From: Catonia carolina
Taxonomy: Eukaryota; Arthropoda; Insecta; Hemiptera; Achilidae
Length of the DNA stretch: 64,000 nt
NCBI GenBank assembly: GCA_035578175.1
Contig: JAQMRL010000003.1
Span: forward strand, 100,986,969-101,050,968
Direction of reading: 5' to 3'
Part shown: one piece after another, positions 11,941 through 23,205 of the stretch
Position numbering within the stretch: position 1 is the stretch's first letter
Layout: each line of letters opens with the position of its first letter
Translations under genes and position numbers: made by a program
Notes under the pieces: generated by a model
What the model was told of the DNA's origin: nothing
Databases searched by the model: none
The model's input: the letters and a program-made list of their open reading frames with translations, nothing else

Positions 11941-12280
11941 ACCTTTTCATGAAAAATGAAATTTTTTACCGATTTACCGCATTGTACGACAAAAATGTAA
12001 TATAAAAAGTTATAGAAAGTAAAAAAATCTACGACTTTTATTTGAAGCATTTATTTCAAGCATTTTCTTTTACAGATCCTAGTTTAGTTTCAATTAGTGA
12101 TTTCTCGTATTTTTAACCCAAACAGAGGTTGATTTTAATTTCGCGTCATTCATTTATGATTAAAATTAGGTTATGTTTTTTGTTTAACATTATTTACTAA
12201 ATATAGGTTATATGTTTTATTATTTACACTGGCAAGAGAAGGTCGTGTGATTGTTTTACACCTGAATTTTTAATGTTTGA
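11941..12280 (+). mobile_element. Family H, copy H2 (3' part only)
   Basis: Shares the family phrases TCTACGACTTTTATTT, CCTAGTTTAGT, AAAATTAGGTTATG and the 3' end GGCAAGAGAAGG...GTGTGATTGTTTTACACC. The 5' half, including the GT tract, is missing. Inserted next to the Tc1-like remnant. Confidence 0.65.
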
Positions 12281-12284
12281 ATAC

Positions 12285-13305
12285 ATCCGCTAAACGACCC
12301 GTGGAAAGATTTTTTGGCAGATAGCTATATTTGTCAACAGTCCGCGAAGTGTTAAGATTGGTTTTTATACATTGATCTGAAGAACTTTTACATAAACACA
12401 TAGTTTGATTATAGTAAATTTCAGTATTACAATAATTAATTTATTGAGTTCCTTCCAACGAAGTTAATGAGTTAAACGCGGATATGTTTGGTGAAAAATT
12501 TTGACTTTTGGTAGCCAAGGCAGCGTCTGTACTGTAGAAATAGTAAATTGGCACCATGTTTAAAACAAAAGAAAAATAATAATTTATATCACATAAATCA
12601 CTGTGTCTGTCTGACGTATCCTGCAGGTGAAGTCGTAGCTTACTTGATATTTATCTGTTAAAGAAAGAAACGCGTAAAAATGATCAGGTTGAAAGAAAAA
12701 GTAAGACAAAACAAAAGAAATACGACCAGTCCACGTGATCTAAAATGAATAGATAGATGTAAAATGATGTATTTCAGTTACATAAATGAATGGTTTAACT
12801 AAGTGGACATTTGTGAGATAAGAAAGAAGTAAAAAAAAACTATTGAAAAGGGGGGTGCTAAAGAGAGAGTGAGATGAAAAACTGTATGAGTGGGAGAGAA
12901 ACAGGTTACCTTCTTAAGATGAGCTTGCTTTGGTTTACTATGAAATCTAAACAGAACAGGAAGCTTTTACTTCGTCTTGGGCTTTAAGGACCACGTACAA
13001 ATTAAAAATGAAATATTAATTTCTACTGAAGACATATTATTATTTACTATGTAATTATTTCATTATTGATGCAAACATTATTAATTTTTTCGCATTCACA
13101 ACTTTATATCCAATACAAGTGTAAAATAATCTAAACTATGCGATTTCTATTACTAATTTATTAAAAACCGATGAGGTTTTATAGATAACTATGAAAACAG
13201 CTGTTAAAGTACTGAACCTATTTTGATGTAGTTTTTATTTAACAGAAAATCATAAATTTGATTAAACTCGGATTTGTTTCTTCAAACTAGTAATCTACGT
13301 TTGCT
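12285..13305. other. No gene recognised
   Basis: AT-rich with no long ORF. A purine-rich stretch lies at about 12830-12900. No structure could be assigned. Confidence 0.4.
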
Positions 13306-13309
13306 GCCT

Positions 13310-13600
13310 TTCAGGGCATATTAAACTTCTTTTACCATTTAGAGATTAAATCCAGGCCCTGTTCAGGAATCAACCTAGCTACTGGTTGTCCTGGGTCGTG
13401 CCTTCCAATTGCTTTGTAAATTTTGGCCACTCTAGGAATCCTATGTAAAAAAATTCTTTGAACATAATCGGTCCATTTCCGGAGGTACTCCGTAACTGTC
13501 TCCTTAAAAGAGAACTGACCACTTAGTCTCCTCGCATGTCTTCGTTTCTGAACTGGTTCTCTAACAGCTCATACTTTTTTTCAACACCCAGGCCTCACTT
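13310..13600 (-). pseudogene. LINE reverse transcriptase C-terminal remnant
   Basis: On the minus strand a frame reads FKETVTEYLRKWTDYVQRIF then LHRIPRVAKIYKAIGRHDPG and QPVARLIPEQ. The W-x-x-x-VQR...RIPR...GRxDPGxP pattern is the C-terminal tail of insect non-LTR reverse transcriptases. A frame change separates it from ELLENQFRNEDMRGD upstream. The RT core is absent. Confidence 0.7.
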
Positions 13601-13879
13601 CCATATGCCAATGTTCAGCGTTGGGTCAGCTGCTCTTATAGAATCTCATCAATGTGTCAGTTCAGGAAAATTAATCTTAAAAGTTTAAATTTTTAAAGTA
13701 CCTTACAGATTGAAAGCTAAATCACTAGCTACTGTATTATTAAAACCAAATTAAACCTAGTAGGTACTGGAAATATAAATTTTGTTGATATCAGTATGAG
13801 TCATCAGTGGAATGGGGTAAAATACTACCTGACAATAACTAGATAAGTGTAAAAAGAAAAATTAGGTAATATATATTAT

Positions 13880-14579
13880 TAAAAAGACTACCAAGGGGGT
13901 TTTTAGACCGTGGAGAAGTTGTGCAGATATTAACTCTAAACTTACAATAACAAACTGCAAGTCCAAGCAACTAATAATCTCTTTTATTGACTTTAAAAAA
14001 GCGTACGATTGTATCCACATAACGTCTGTGCTTAAATTCGTAAGACATTTTGGCTTACACTCAAATCTGGTCAAAATTATCAAATTACCACTAACGAACA
14101 CAAAATCTAAAGTCATCTTTGAAAGCGAATTATCAGAAAGTTTCGAAATACAAAAAGGTCTGCGACAAGGCAATGGACTATCGCCTTTGCTCTTCAACTG
14201 CGCACTGGAATTTATCATGCGAGAGTGGTACAAACTGAATCCTAAGAGCATCAGAATTGGATGGGAAAAAAATAAAATTAGATTAAACTGTCTAGGATTC
14301 GCGGACGATCTGGCCTTACTGGCAAAGAGTGTTAAGGAAGCTAGACACCAGACAGAAACCCTAGAACAATTACCAGGAAAAGTTGGACTAAAAATCTCTT
14401 ATGAAAAAACTAAAATGATGGCTAAAGGACACTGCGCATAAATTCAGTAAACATAAACGGAAACCAAGTGGAATTAGTTAAATCGTTTAAATATCTGTAG
14501 GCTATAATAAAGAAAACATAGCGTGGGAAGAGAGATGGAAAAAATTATGTAAATCGCAACAAATAACCAAAAAGTATAT
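13880..14579 (+). pseudogene. RTE-like LINE reverse transcriptase, 5' fragment
   Basis: An open frame from about 13886 carries GVFRPWRSCADIN (related to the GFRPGRSCxDQI motif), then IDFKKAYDCIH (RT block with a catalytic Asp), GLRQGNGLSPLLFN and LGFADDLALLAKS, with FADD as the Y/F-x-D-D catalytic site. The frame ends at 14441. The endonuclease half is missing, so the copy is 5'-truncated. The residues resemble RTE/BovB-type insect elements; the clade call is from motif memory. The coding sequence is interrupted by a Family A copy at 14580-14962 and resumes near 14994. Confidence 0.8.
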
Positions 14580-14962
14580 GTTGTTTAGGTCATCAGCCGA
14601 AGGGCTGGTTTGAACCTCTAGAGGTTTTACTAAGTAAAATAAGGAGTGAGGTGGTTTACCAAGCCTTCCTCACTGAGTGAAAATTTACGCTTATCAGCAT
14701 GCCAGGCCCTCAGAAAAGCACAGATTTTCCACTCTGCAAGTGACACCTTTACTTCATTCACCACAGGGTCTGGCTGTATAATGAAATTCATTATTTTCAG
14801 AGGAGACAACTCTGATTAGTGTCTTTTGCACTTCTACCTCTTCTGTTCTTAAATTATTCAGTCATTTAATTGGCTGATCATGTGATAAGAAACAGAACTA
14901 TTTATTTTAGCCCTGCAACGGACAGATTGAGTGTAAATAAATTGACACTCCACCTGTCTGTA
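14580..14962 (-). mobile_element. Family A repeat, copy A4 (near full length), nested in a LINE
   Basis: Runs from TTGTTTAGGTCATCAGCCGA on the plus strand to the reversed 5' end (CACTCCACCTGTCTG). All conserved blocks are present in reverse. It sits between two parts of one RTE-like LINE, so it inserted after that LINE, showing Family A moves as a unit of about 385 bp. Confidence 0.9.
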
Positions 14963-14979
14963 TATATACAACAATGTAT

Positions 14980-15690
14980 ATATACAACAAAAATTGCTTA
15001 TATATACAAAAAAAATTAAACACTACAAAACAGTCATACCACAAGTTACATATGGCAGCGAAACATTAGCAAAAGTGACCAAGACAAAAGCAATAGACAA
15101 TGTCCTTAAACTCGAAAGACGAATCCTAAGAACCTGCATAGGAAAGAAAAACGAAGTAGATGGGCAATGGAGAATTTTAACAAACGATCAAGTCGATAAA
15201 AACAACGAACCTATAACAGATTCAATAAGGAAGAAAAGGATATCTTTTCTTGGACATCTTATCAGAACACCTAAAGACAGAATTTTCAACAAGATGATTA
15301 GAAAACTCTTTCCAATGGTAACATCAGGAGCATGGATCCGAAATGTCAAAGAAGACTTGAAGAAGAATTTGAACTTGGATAAACTTTCGATGATTTAGAA
15401 AACAAAACAAAAATATTAAAAATCTTAAGAAACAAGGAAGTAGATTTGGAACAAAATCAGATGGAAAAACAAACCCAAGCAAGAAGAAACCGGTCGTTTC
15501 AGAGGAAGTTCGGCAAGCAAGATCACCCTGAATGAAGGCACAGTGGAAGAACATCAAGCTAAAGAATATGAAAAGGAAGAAGCTTTCTCAATTTGACTAA
15601 AGTACTCCATTGTGGTCATAAAAGAAAATAAATAGTACGATCTCTTTGGTTCTTGAAAAGTTTAAATAACTTTTTATGCAGATATCGGAT
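14980..15690 (+). pseudogene. RTE-like LINE, C-terminal part and 3' end
   Basis: The frame at 14994-15398 reads VIPQVTYGSETLAKVTKTKA, then KLERRILRTCIGKKN, IRKKRISFLGHLIRTPKDRI, and ends at a stop near 15398. A frameshift leads to ENKTKILKILRNKEVDLEQ and beyond. YGSETL and LGHLIR are the usual C-terminal motifs after the RT domain. The 3' region ends in (ATT)n plus a T run at 15698-15727, a possible tail. It continues the fragment at 13880-14579 across the Family A insertion. Confidence 0.75.
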
Positions 15691-15992
15691 GTGACATTAT
15701 TATTATTATTATTATTTTTTTTTTTTTGGTAGGCTCTACTTAAGAAGGGTTTTACAGGGAAATCATTGTATCATACAGCTTCGATAAAATGTTGACAATT
15801 TTAATTTTAATTGACCAGTAAGTACTTTTAAGTGAGAAAGACGAACTATCTTAGTTATGTTGTAATTAATGTAGCCCAGCGTGATCATTCACCTATAACA
15901 ATCTGAGAGATAAATGTTCTTTTAATAATATTTTATCGGGTAATTAGGACCCTCTAGATTGAAATTAAACATAGTAAAAAAAAAGAATATTT

Positions 15993-16910
15993 ATTTTACT
16001 TTTTCTTGCCTATATGAATATACAGGAAGGAAAGTATTGTTTTCATGTCGACTTTCGAAATCGAGTTTTCACCGGATCTACACGTTTTTAGACCCCCTGA
16101 ACCCAAAAACATCTTTTTAGCGATTGGTCTGTAGGTGTATGTGTGTGTGTGTGTGTGTGTGCGCGCGCGCGCGCGCGCGTGTTTGAACAAAATATCTCAA
16201 GATCGGAACATCGTACAAAGTTGAAACTTTAAACTTAAGTTAGGTACCACTAGAGGACCCGACACGAACATTTTCATCAAAATCGGTCAACCAGAAGCAG
16301 TGGTTTATTCGTGTAATTTTTCACTTTTTTTAAAATATCGCGTCAATCACTACATCTTTTATTCTCTACAAGATAGTATAGGTGCAATGTGTGCTTACAT
16401 CATTGGGGAAGCTGTGCTCTCGTAGAAAACAATTGTTTTTTAAGATTGCGGCCTTCATAAGCTTTTAGCGCAAAAATGTATGTAATAAAAGTTGTAGAAA
16501 ATCTAAGAACCTACAACTTTTATTTCAAACCTTTTTTTCATGACGCTTAGTTTAGCGGTTATTAGTAATTTTCTGTTTATTTCATGAAAATCGTAAAAAA
16601 ATTATTTAAAGAATTCAGCCTTAGTATGCATTACGGCAAACGTGTATGTAATCAAAAATTATAGAAAATTAAAACACCTACAACTTTTATTTGAGCATTT
16701 TTCTCTACGGAACCTAGTTTAGCGTGAAAATTTCCGTATTATTAAGCCGAAATAAGGTTGGTTTTCATTTTTCATTCACTACTCATGATTAAAATAAGGT
16801 TATGTTTTTTGAGGTTAGTGATTTTGTTTATTTCTATTGTTGGGTTATAATATTGTTCATTTTTGCATTGGCATGAGAAAGCCGTGTGAGTGATTCACAC
16901 CAGATTTTTT
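15993..16910 (+). mobile_element. Family H, copy H3 (full length)
   Basis: 5' subterminal repeat ACTTTTTCTTGCC at 15998-16010. Internal (GT)n(GC)n tract at 16135-16180. 3' GGCATGAGAAAG followed by the hairpin GTGTGA/TCACAC at 16884-16900 and CAGATTTTTTTT. No ORF of note. Confidence 0.7.
16138..16181. repeat. Compound (GT)n(GC)n microsatellite inside H3
   Basis: Alternating GT then GC/CG dinucleotides at the fixed microsatellite position of Family H. Confidence 0.9.
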
Positions 16911-17259
16911 TTATCCTAGAAAAGATACACAACTATTATCTAATAGTTCCGAGTGTGAAAATAAATCAATACTTTCAAAGGAATACTGCATAAATTGTTA
17001 GGCAGTAAAGTTAGGCTATAAGAAAAATAAGTAGGTAGAAAAATGTGGAGCTTACGGACATAAAATGTTATATTGAGAGATCGGTTTAGGATCTGCGTTA
17101 GAAGTTTTAGGTGTGTTTTGTAAGTACCTGAGTGTACCTGCCTGTGGAGAAAGAAAACCTGCTTTGGCGTCGGGTGGAGTAAGGTAGTTTTGAAGGAGGG
17201 GAAAGATTGGTAGGTAAGCAACAGCGCTGAGGTCACTGCAGGACTCTGTAACTCCGTAG

Positions 17260-17591
17260 TCAGTCGGCGAAGGAATATTCAGCCGGTAATAGCTACGAAT
17301 AGCACAGCAACCGAGCTTCGTGTGTTGAGTTGTCTGTGCGGTTGTGTGTACAACTTTGTAAAGGTGATTGACATTGTATTGGATGTTAGTTGCACTTTTG
17401 AAGAACAGCGTATTTATGATTATACGATATTTATGTGTTTTAATTTCTATATAACTTCTGTTGTGAACTAACAGTTTTGTGTTCTGTGTGTTGTCTGTGT
17501 TTCAAGTTATTATTTTGTTTTCTTGTGTGATATAGTGGCCATGCCATGACTGCTGCTGGACATGGAGAGTTTCTTCCTTCTTGATTTCTTT
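17260..17591 (+). other. Candidate host first exon / 5' UTR with splice donor
   Basis: A block less AT-rich than its surroundings starts at an arthropod-initiator-like GTCAGTCGG (17259-17267) and ends at an exact donor consensus TTTGTAAGT (donor GT at 17592). A short frame ATGGAGAGTTTC... (M-E-S-F-F-L-L-D-F-F) is open from 17562 to the donor; other ATGs upstream give very short frames. No protein family can be recognised and no downstream exon was found, so a non-coding 5' exon or chance are both possible. Confidence 0.25.
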
Positions 17592-19274
17592 GTAAGTAAC
17601 CAGTTAATACATGTATTTATTCTTATATTTTATTGCCGCACATGTTATGTAATTATATAATTTCCACTATAAAACAAGTTTACATGAAAAATTTTGTTAC
17701 AAATGTGTGTCGTTAACACTTTCTTACGGAATGTTTTGCATTGTTGGCTACGTGTGCTTTATAAAAATAACCTACAACATGTTCATGACAGTAATTTATT
17801 ATTATGTTAAATTATAATTTCTGTTCATATTTTCAACGTTAATCTTTACTTGATTAAACGAAAATATACCATATGCTAAAAATTCTCATGTAAACTAGGT
17901 ACTTAAAATATTAATTATCAAAGTTTTAATACAATTTTAATGAAATATAAACTAACTTACCTTCATGATATTTTTAGTTCTAGTTTATTTGTGGAAAAAT
18001 AAATTTTTCTAACTGTTATTTACTCTGACATTATTTTTCCATTTGTAGTATTAGGTTAAGTTTGTAAAAGGTTTCACTAAAACTCACCTGTTGTTTATTG
18101 TCATATCGAAATCGATGTCAAAATCTGTACTTTTTCAATATTAGTTAAATCAATTTTTATTTCAGAAACACTACGTTTCAATTGCTGTCTGCCACTGTAG
18201 TAATCGACTAACTTAACCTTTAAATATCGTTTATGTTTTGCTGAATTTGAAGCGCAAATATCTTTTGTATAGCCTATACTGCAGCCTAATAACAAAATGG
18301 CAGAAAGTTTGATCTCAATATTGTATTACTGAGTTTCTTGAGTAATTCCATTGCTGTTTTAAATCTCGATGATCTTATTTGACCACAGTAAGTTAAAAAT
18401 GGTGACAGGCTTTATTCACAGGTTAAGAACATGTCGGTGGATAAATCACGATGCCAAAGCCTGTGAAACGAATTTACTTTACAACTGTTTTTATGGTTAT
18501 TAACGTGTCGGTCAACTTATTATTTTTTAAACCACCGAGTAAAATTAAGCATATTGATTAACAGGGAGATGGAAGTAACATTTTAGTTCAAAATATATTC
18601 AGTACCATAAGTTACTAAAATTCAGAGTACCTTAGTTTATAAACTGTTAAACCTGAAATAATAGATTACATCATTAGGAATTTTCTTAATTTGAATCAGG
18701 ACTTTCCCGCACATTAAAGTCTCTTGAGAATGATATGGTAATAGAATGCAGTATTCTTGTTTTACCATCGTAAATAAACCCCATGTAATATTATGATCCC
18801 TGATACCTACCCTCTTTATGCATATAAATTATATTTTTGAAAATAACAATATCTAAATATTTGTTAGAAATGATAATGTAAAGCCTGAAGTAGAGGACAT
18901 ATTTTATTGTTTTAGTTGAAAATTCCTCTGTTCAACTTACCATATTTTTAGCATGGATAGTGCAGTTATTTGTGTTCACTTTTTTGGGAAAAAGGTGAGG
19001 CCGGACAGGTAGATTTACTTTTTGTTGATTTATGACCTTGTTTCTTAAGTTAATTGATGTCACATAATGGGACAACAAAGAAGTTTTGAATGGTGCTCTG
19101 TCCTATATTACCCTCGATGTTATATATTGACTAAGGTAAAGATACACTGCGGTATAATTTGTTTTAGTATAAAAAATTAGCGTCCTTCATTGTATATATG
19201 ATTGAACGTAATTCTAAAAATAAATTTCTTAACTTATTGAAGAACGGTATTTTATTTTAGAGTTGTAATACATA
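17592..19274. other. AT-rich, no gene recognised
   Basis: No ORF over 65 codons and no repeat family seen. If the exon at 17260-17591 is real, this would be intron. Confidence 0.4.
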
Positions 19275-20224
19275 CAAGGTACAGCCATTAAATAAAGAGA
19301 CTGACGTTGTAAAAAAATTTATTTTCATTTTATACATAATCATTTATTGTCACCTTCAATATACACTCCTTCTATATTCCTACAATGCTCCCTGCGAATT
19401 TTCCATTGTTGGAAACAGTGCTGGAAGTCATCTTCTGTCAACTCCTTTTGGACACGTGCCGCTTTCTCTTTTACAGCTTCCACAGACTCAAATCTTGTCC
19501 CTTTTAATGCAGATTTCTCCTTAGGAAACAGGTAGAAGATAATAACATGTGATGCAACGTGGTTTTTTACTTCTGATCCGGAAACGAAGCGCAAATCCAT
19601 GCACTAACAGAGCCGAACTTCACCGAGAGCCAAAAACGCTCGAATGAGCAAGTCAAAATTTAAAGCAATGATGATGGTTTTTATTAATATCCATGGGATT
19701 GTGTACCTTCACTGGGTTCCTGAAGGTCAAACAATTAATCAATATTACTACCTTGAGGTACTTTCTAAACTAAGTCAAAGAGTAAGGACAAAATATGGAA
19801 ACAAATTTCCCCGAAATGTGGAAGGACAAATCATGGGTTTTCCACCAAGACAATGCGCCAGCTCGTTCCGCGTTATCTGTCAAGAGGTTTCTAGCTAAGT
19901 ACAGCATCTCAGTGTTAGAACATCCACCTTATTCACCAGATGTGACCATGCACCATGTGACTTCTACCTGTTCCCTAAGGTGAAATCTGCATTAAAAGGG
20001 ACAAGATTTGAGTCTGTGGAAGCTGTAAAAGAGAAAGCGGCACGTGTCCTGAAGGAGCTGACAGAAGATGACTTCCAGCACTGTTACCAACAATGGAAAA
20101 TTCGCATGGAGCGTTGTAGGGATAGAGAAGGAGTGTATATTGAAGGTGACAATAAGTGATTGTGTATAAAATAAAAATAAACATTTTTACAACGTTAGTC
20201 TCCTTATCTAATAGTGACACCTCG
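19275..20224. mobile_element. Rearranged mariner: two 3' halves head to head
   Basis: Flanked by TA at 19273-19274 and 20225-20226. Outer ends are inverted versions of one TIR (left CAAGGTACAGCCATTAAATA then GAGACTGACGTTG; right, reversed, CGAGGTGTCACTATTAGATA then GAGACTAACGTTG). The left arm, minus strand 19340-19600, ends in SALKGTRFESVEAVKEKAAR then VQKELTEDDFQHC and a stop. The right arm, plus strand 19640-20158, carries HGIVYLHWVPEGQT, WVFHQDNAPARSALSVKRF, PYSPDV and, after a frameshift, PCDFYLFPKVKSALKGT and the same C-terminus. Both arms lack the N-terminal DNA-binding part. This is a dead mariner-family transposase in an inverted duplicate. Confidence 0.85.
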
Positions 20225-20316
20225 TATGATAAGAAACAGAACTATTTTTTGTAGCCTTGGAACTAGTAGATCGAGTGGAAATAAATTAACACTACCTTCC
20301 TGTTATGGGCAGATGA
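20225..20316 (-). mobile_element. Family A fragment, copy A5
   Basis: Only the 5' part (reversed) is present, TGATAAGAAACAGAACTATT to CCTTCCTGTTATGGGCAG. It abuts the mariner right end directly. The rest of the Family A copy is not found left of the mariner, so the junction is rearranged. Confidence 0.75.
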
Positions 20317-21314
20317 GATTATAAGTTTATTAATATTTTATTAACTTAGTATCTTGACCCGCTTTTGTGTTGTGTGTATATGTGTGATTGTAATGGTAAG
20401 GAATATGTTTTACACATTCTTTTTTATTGTATGTATAAAGTATACTACCACTACTACTTTCTCTAAACCTATTTAACTTATTTGTTTATGTTGAAGGTAA
20501 CAACTACTTTGTACGGAAGATAACCTACGAGGCCTACATTTTATTATTATTATTATTGGTAGGACTTAATATTTTTGACACAAATCTTTGTAATAGGCTT
20601 TATTGGTTTTCTCTTTAAAAATCTCAACTCATTTTAGGTTTACATGAAATATTAATGATTTAAAATAATATTTATTTCAAAGTAATATCTCACGTGGAAG
20701 GAATTATTTAGTTATAAAAAACTACTTACAGGTCCATAAAAAACGCATTTAATTAAATACAGTTTCTTATTAGGAAGTATTAAATATATTTTTTATACAT
20801 TTGGTCTTTGTCAGATTTTGTTTTAAGCTTGTTTGATGTTTTTAGTCGTGTTTAATATTTTAAAGTAGGTTAAGCCCCCCGGAATGAAATCCTTCTGTTA
20901 CAGTACTTGAAATATTGTTTCATTTTTTAATAAGATATAACTTATAGCTCTATCTTATTAGCGGTACTAAGGTTACCTGTCACTTATTACTTGAATCATA
21001 CTGTTAACTCCTCGATGTGGTAATTCTACATTTTTATTTATAAGTTTATTTGAAATTAGTTTGTCTAGGCCTAGATATATCTATTTTATAATAGTCCACT
21101 GGATTAGAAAAATAATTTTATTCAGGTATTTGAATTATTAAATCCTTCTGTAAACGTACAACCGATCGCTCGTAAGTTTGTTATGAATGACCCAAATGTT
21201 TTTTTATCAAGATTACTGTTTTTTTCATGGAATACAATGTACAGAGGAGTTCCTTTACTGGTTGTCCACTTATTATACCTACTCTAGACTAAAGTAGTCA
21301 ATGATCTTCTTTTC
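20317..21314. other. No gene recognised
   Basis: AT-rich, no ORF over 60 codons. A short (ATT)n run lies at 20540-20556. Confidence 0.45.
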
Positions 21315-21708
21315 TGCCCAAAACAGACAGGTGGAGTGTCAAATTATGTGCACTTAATCTGTTCGTTGCAGGGCTAAAATAAATAATTCTGTTTCTTATC
21401 ACATGGTCAGCCAATTAAATGACTGAATCATTAAAGAACAGAAGAGGTAGAGGTGTAAAATACACTAATCAGAGTTATCTCCTCTGAAAGTAATGAATTT
21501 CATCATACAGCCAGACCCTGTGGTGAATGAAGTGAAAGTGTCATTTGCAGAGTTGAAAATGTGTGCTTTTCAGAGGACCCGGCATGCTGATAAGCGTACT
21601 TTTCCATTCAGTGAGGAAGGCACTGGTAAACCACCTCACTCCTCGTTTTACTTAGTAAAACCTCTACAGGTTCAAACCAGCCTTTCGGCTAATGACCTAA
21701 ACAACAGA
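21315..21708 (+). mobile_element. Family A repeat, copy A6 (full length)
   Basis: TGCCCAAAACAGACAGGTGG start, all internal blocks, and CCTTTCGGCTAATGACCTAA ACAACAG end. The apparent 78-aa frame at 21493-21729 lies inside the repeat and is not conserved between copies. Confidence 0.9.
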
Positions 21709-22285
21709 TCTTCATTTGCTAGCTTTTAAAAATAACTAACTTTTGTGAAATTTTTTAGAGAACCATTTGAAAATCATCAAAAATAAAAATGTATTTATAA
21801 ATAAATAGTTAGCCTACTCTAATTTTTTTTGTTATAGGGAAAAATTTTATATATATAACCACCGTTTACTTGCGTTGGTGGTTATTTATTCCTAGTAGAT
21901 AAGATATAATTTTGTATTTGTATAAAGTGGAATAAATAAAATATATTAACTTATTATTAAATTCGTGAACGACATAATAAGTAGGCTTATTAGTTTACTT
22001 TTCTACAACTCCCTGTTTTTTTTTTGACAAATGGTAAATTCCCTTGTTTTAAATTCTTTTCTGCGAAGATTTAAGCAATAAACCATGCCTAGGATGGTAC
22101 CATAACATATTTTTATTACAAAGAATTTTCGGTGCGGACGTGAATTAGCTAGCTAATATGGTATTTTATTAAAATTTTAATTTTTCTTTTCAAACCCTAT
22201 ATTATTAGCTTCAATATTACTTTTTACCAATTTCTTATTATTCCTATAAGCGAGAATTTTTCTTTCTAATAACTACTTTTGAATA

Positions 22286-22440
22286 CTAGACAGTGGTTAC
22301 CGGTGTAGGCCTACTTTGATGTTTGGGTTTTAATTAACCATACTCTCTCAGGAACGGTCGGCCGGAGTCTGTACAAGAGTGCACCTCATTTTACACGTCA
22401 TACATGTGATCCTCATCTCATTGGGTTAAGGGGTTGCTTA
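22286..22440. repeat. Family C repeat, copy 1
   Basis: About 155 bp from ACTAGACAGTGGTTACCGGT through ACTCTCTCAGGAACGGTCGG to CCTCATCTCATTGGG. A second copy lies at 59273-59422 with the same block order. I believe similar sequence is common in other arthropod genomes, but that is memory and not verified. Class unknown. Confidence 0.7.
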
Positions 22441-23205
22441 TTGTTCTTAAAATCTTAATAGGTCGTTAAAGTCACTGGGATTTGTTTCAAAAGTTTATTC
22501 GGTCAGTTTTTTTATAATTAATCACGTAGAATTCACTGGAGATGTGGTAGTGATTTAGCTATACATCCAAATAAATATGCCAGTTGGCTAAATTTAATTT
22601 TATTCGTCAGAAATAAAATTATTGACTTCTTCGTTTCTCGTCCATCGTTGAAGTCTCTCATTCACTTCCTCAAATGTTTTATCTTTAGTGGACGTTGGCG
22701 AACGTCGTTGTCCTTCTAATCAATGCATATTGAAAGAGATCCACTGAAGTGAGATTAGTTCATCTTCTAAAATTTTCAAGCAAGTTCGTTTTCGGCCTCA
22801 GAATCTCTTTCTATGTTCATTTATTTCCTTCCGTATTTTTTATTTGTAATACGGTAGATCTGGGTGACACGGAGCATTCGTAGGTAATAACACATTTTGA
22901 AATTACTCAAGAGCCTGGTATAGGTATAAATCCGTGGTAATAATCCGTTAGGATCCATGCCTCAATTCTATAATTTAATATTACAATATTACTCTTATTA
23001 GTGAGACTTAGGTAATGTCGATTCATCTAGTAGCTAGGGCTACTTTCTGACCGAATGAATTCTTTCTCCATTTTATTGACAGATAATAGAATTATTATTG
23101 CATCTCAATTTATTATGAACATAACAACTGCTCTTTAAACGGGACTGACTAAAGATTTAAAAATAAACAATTATAAAACGATTTTAAGAGGGCCCTGCCC
23201 CTTAA
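22441..23205. other. No gene recognised
   Basis: No clear ORF or repeat. A minus-strand frame around 22640-22790 has a few LINE-like residues but is too weak to call. Confidence 0.4.

Noticed and set aside
16940..17236. 98-aa minus-strand frame rich in Leu/Thr/Ser
   Set aside because: No domain and no codon-like pattern; it sits just upstream of the GC-richer block and is probably chance.
21493..21729. 78-aa frame
   Set aside because: Lies in Family A; the same frame is broken in other copies, so it is not a conserved protein.
22640..22790. Minus-strand LINE-like frame
   Set aside because: Only scattered residues resemble a LINE linker; no motif strong enough to annotate.
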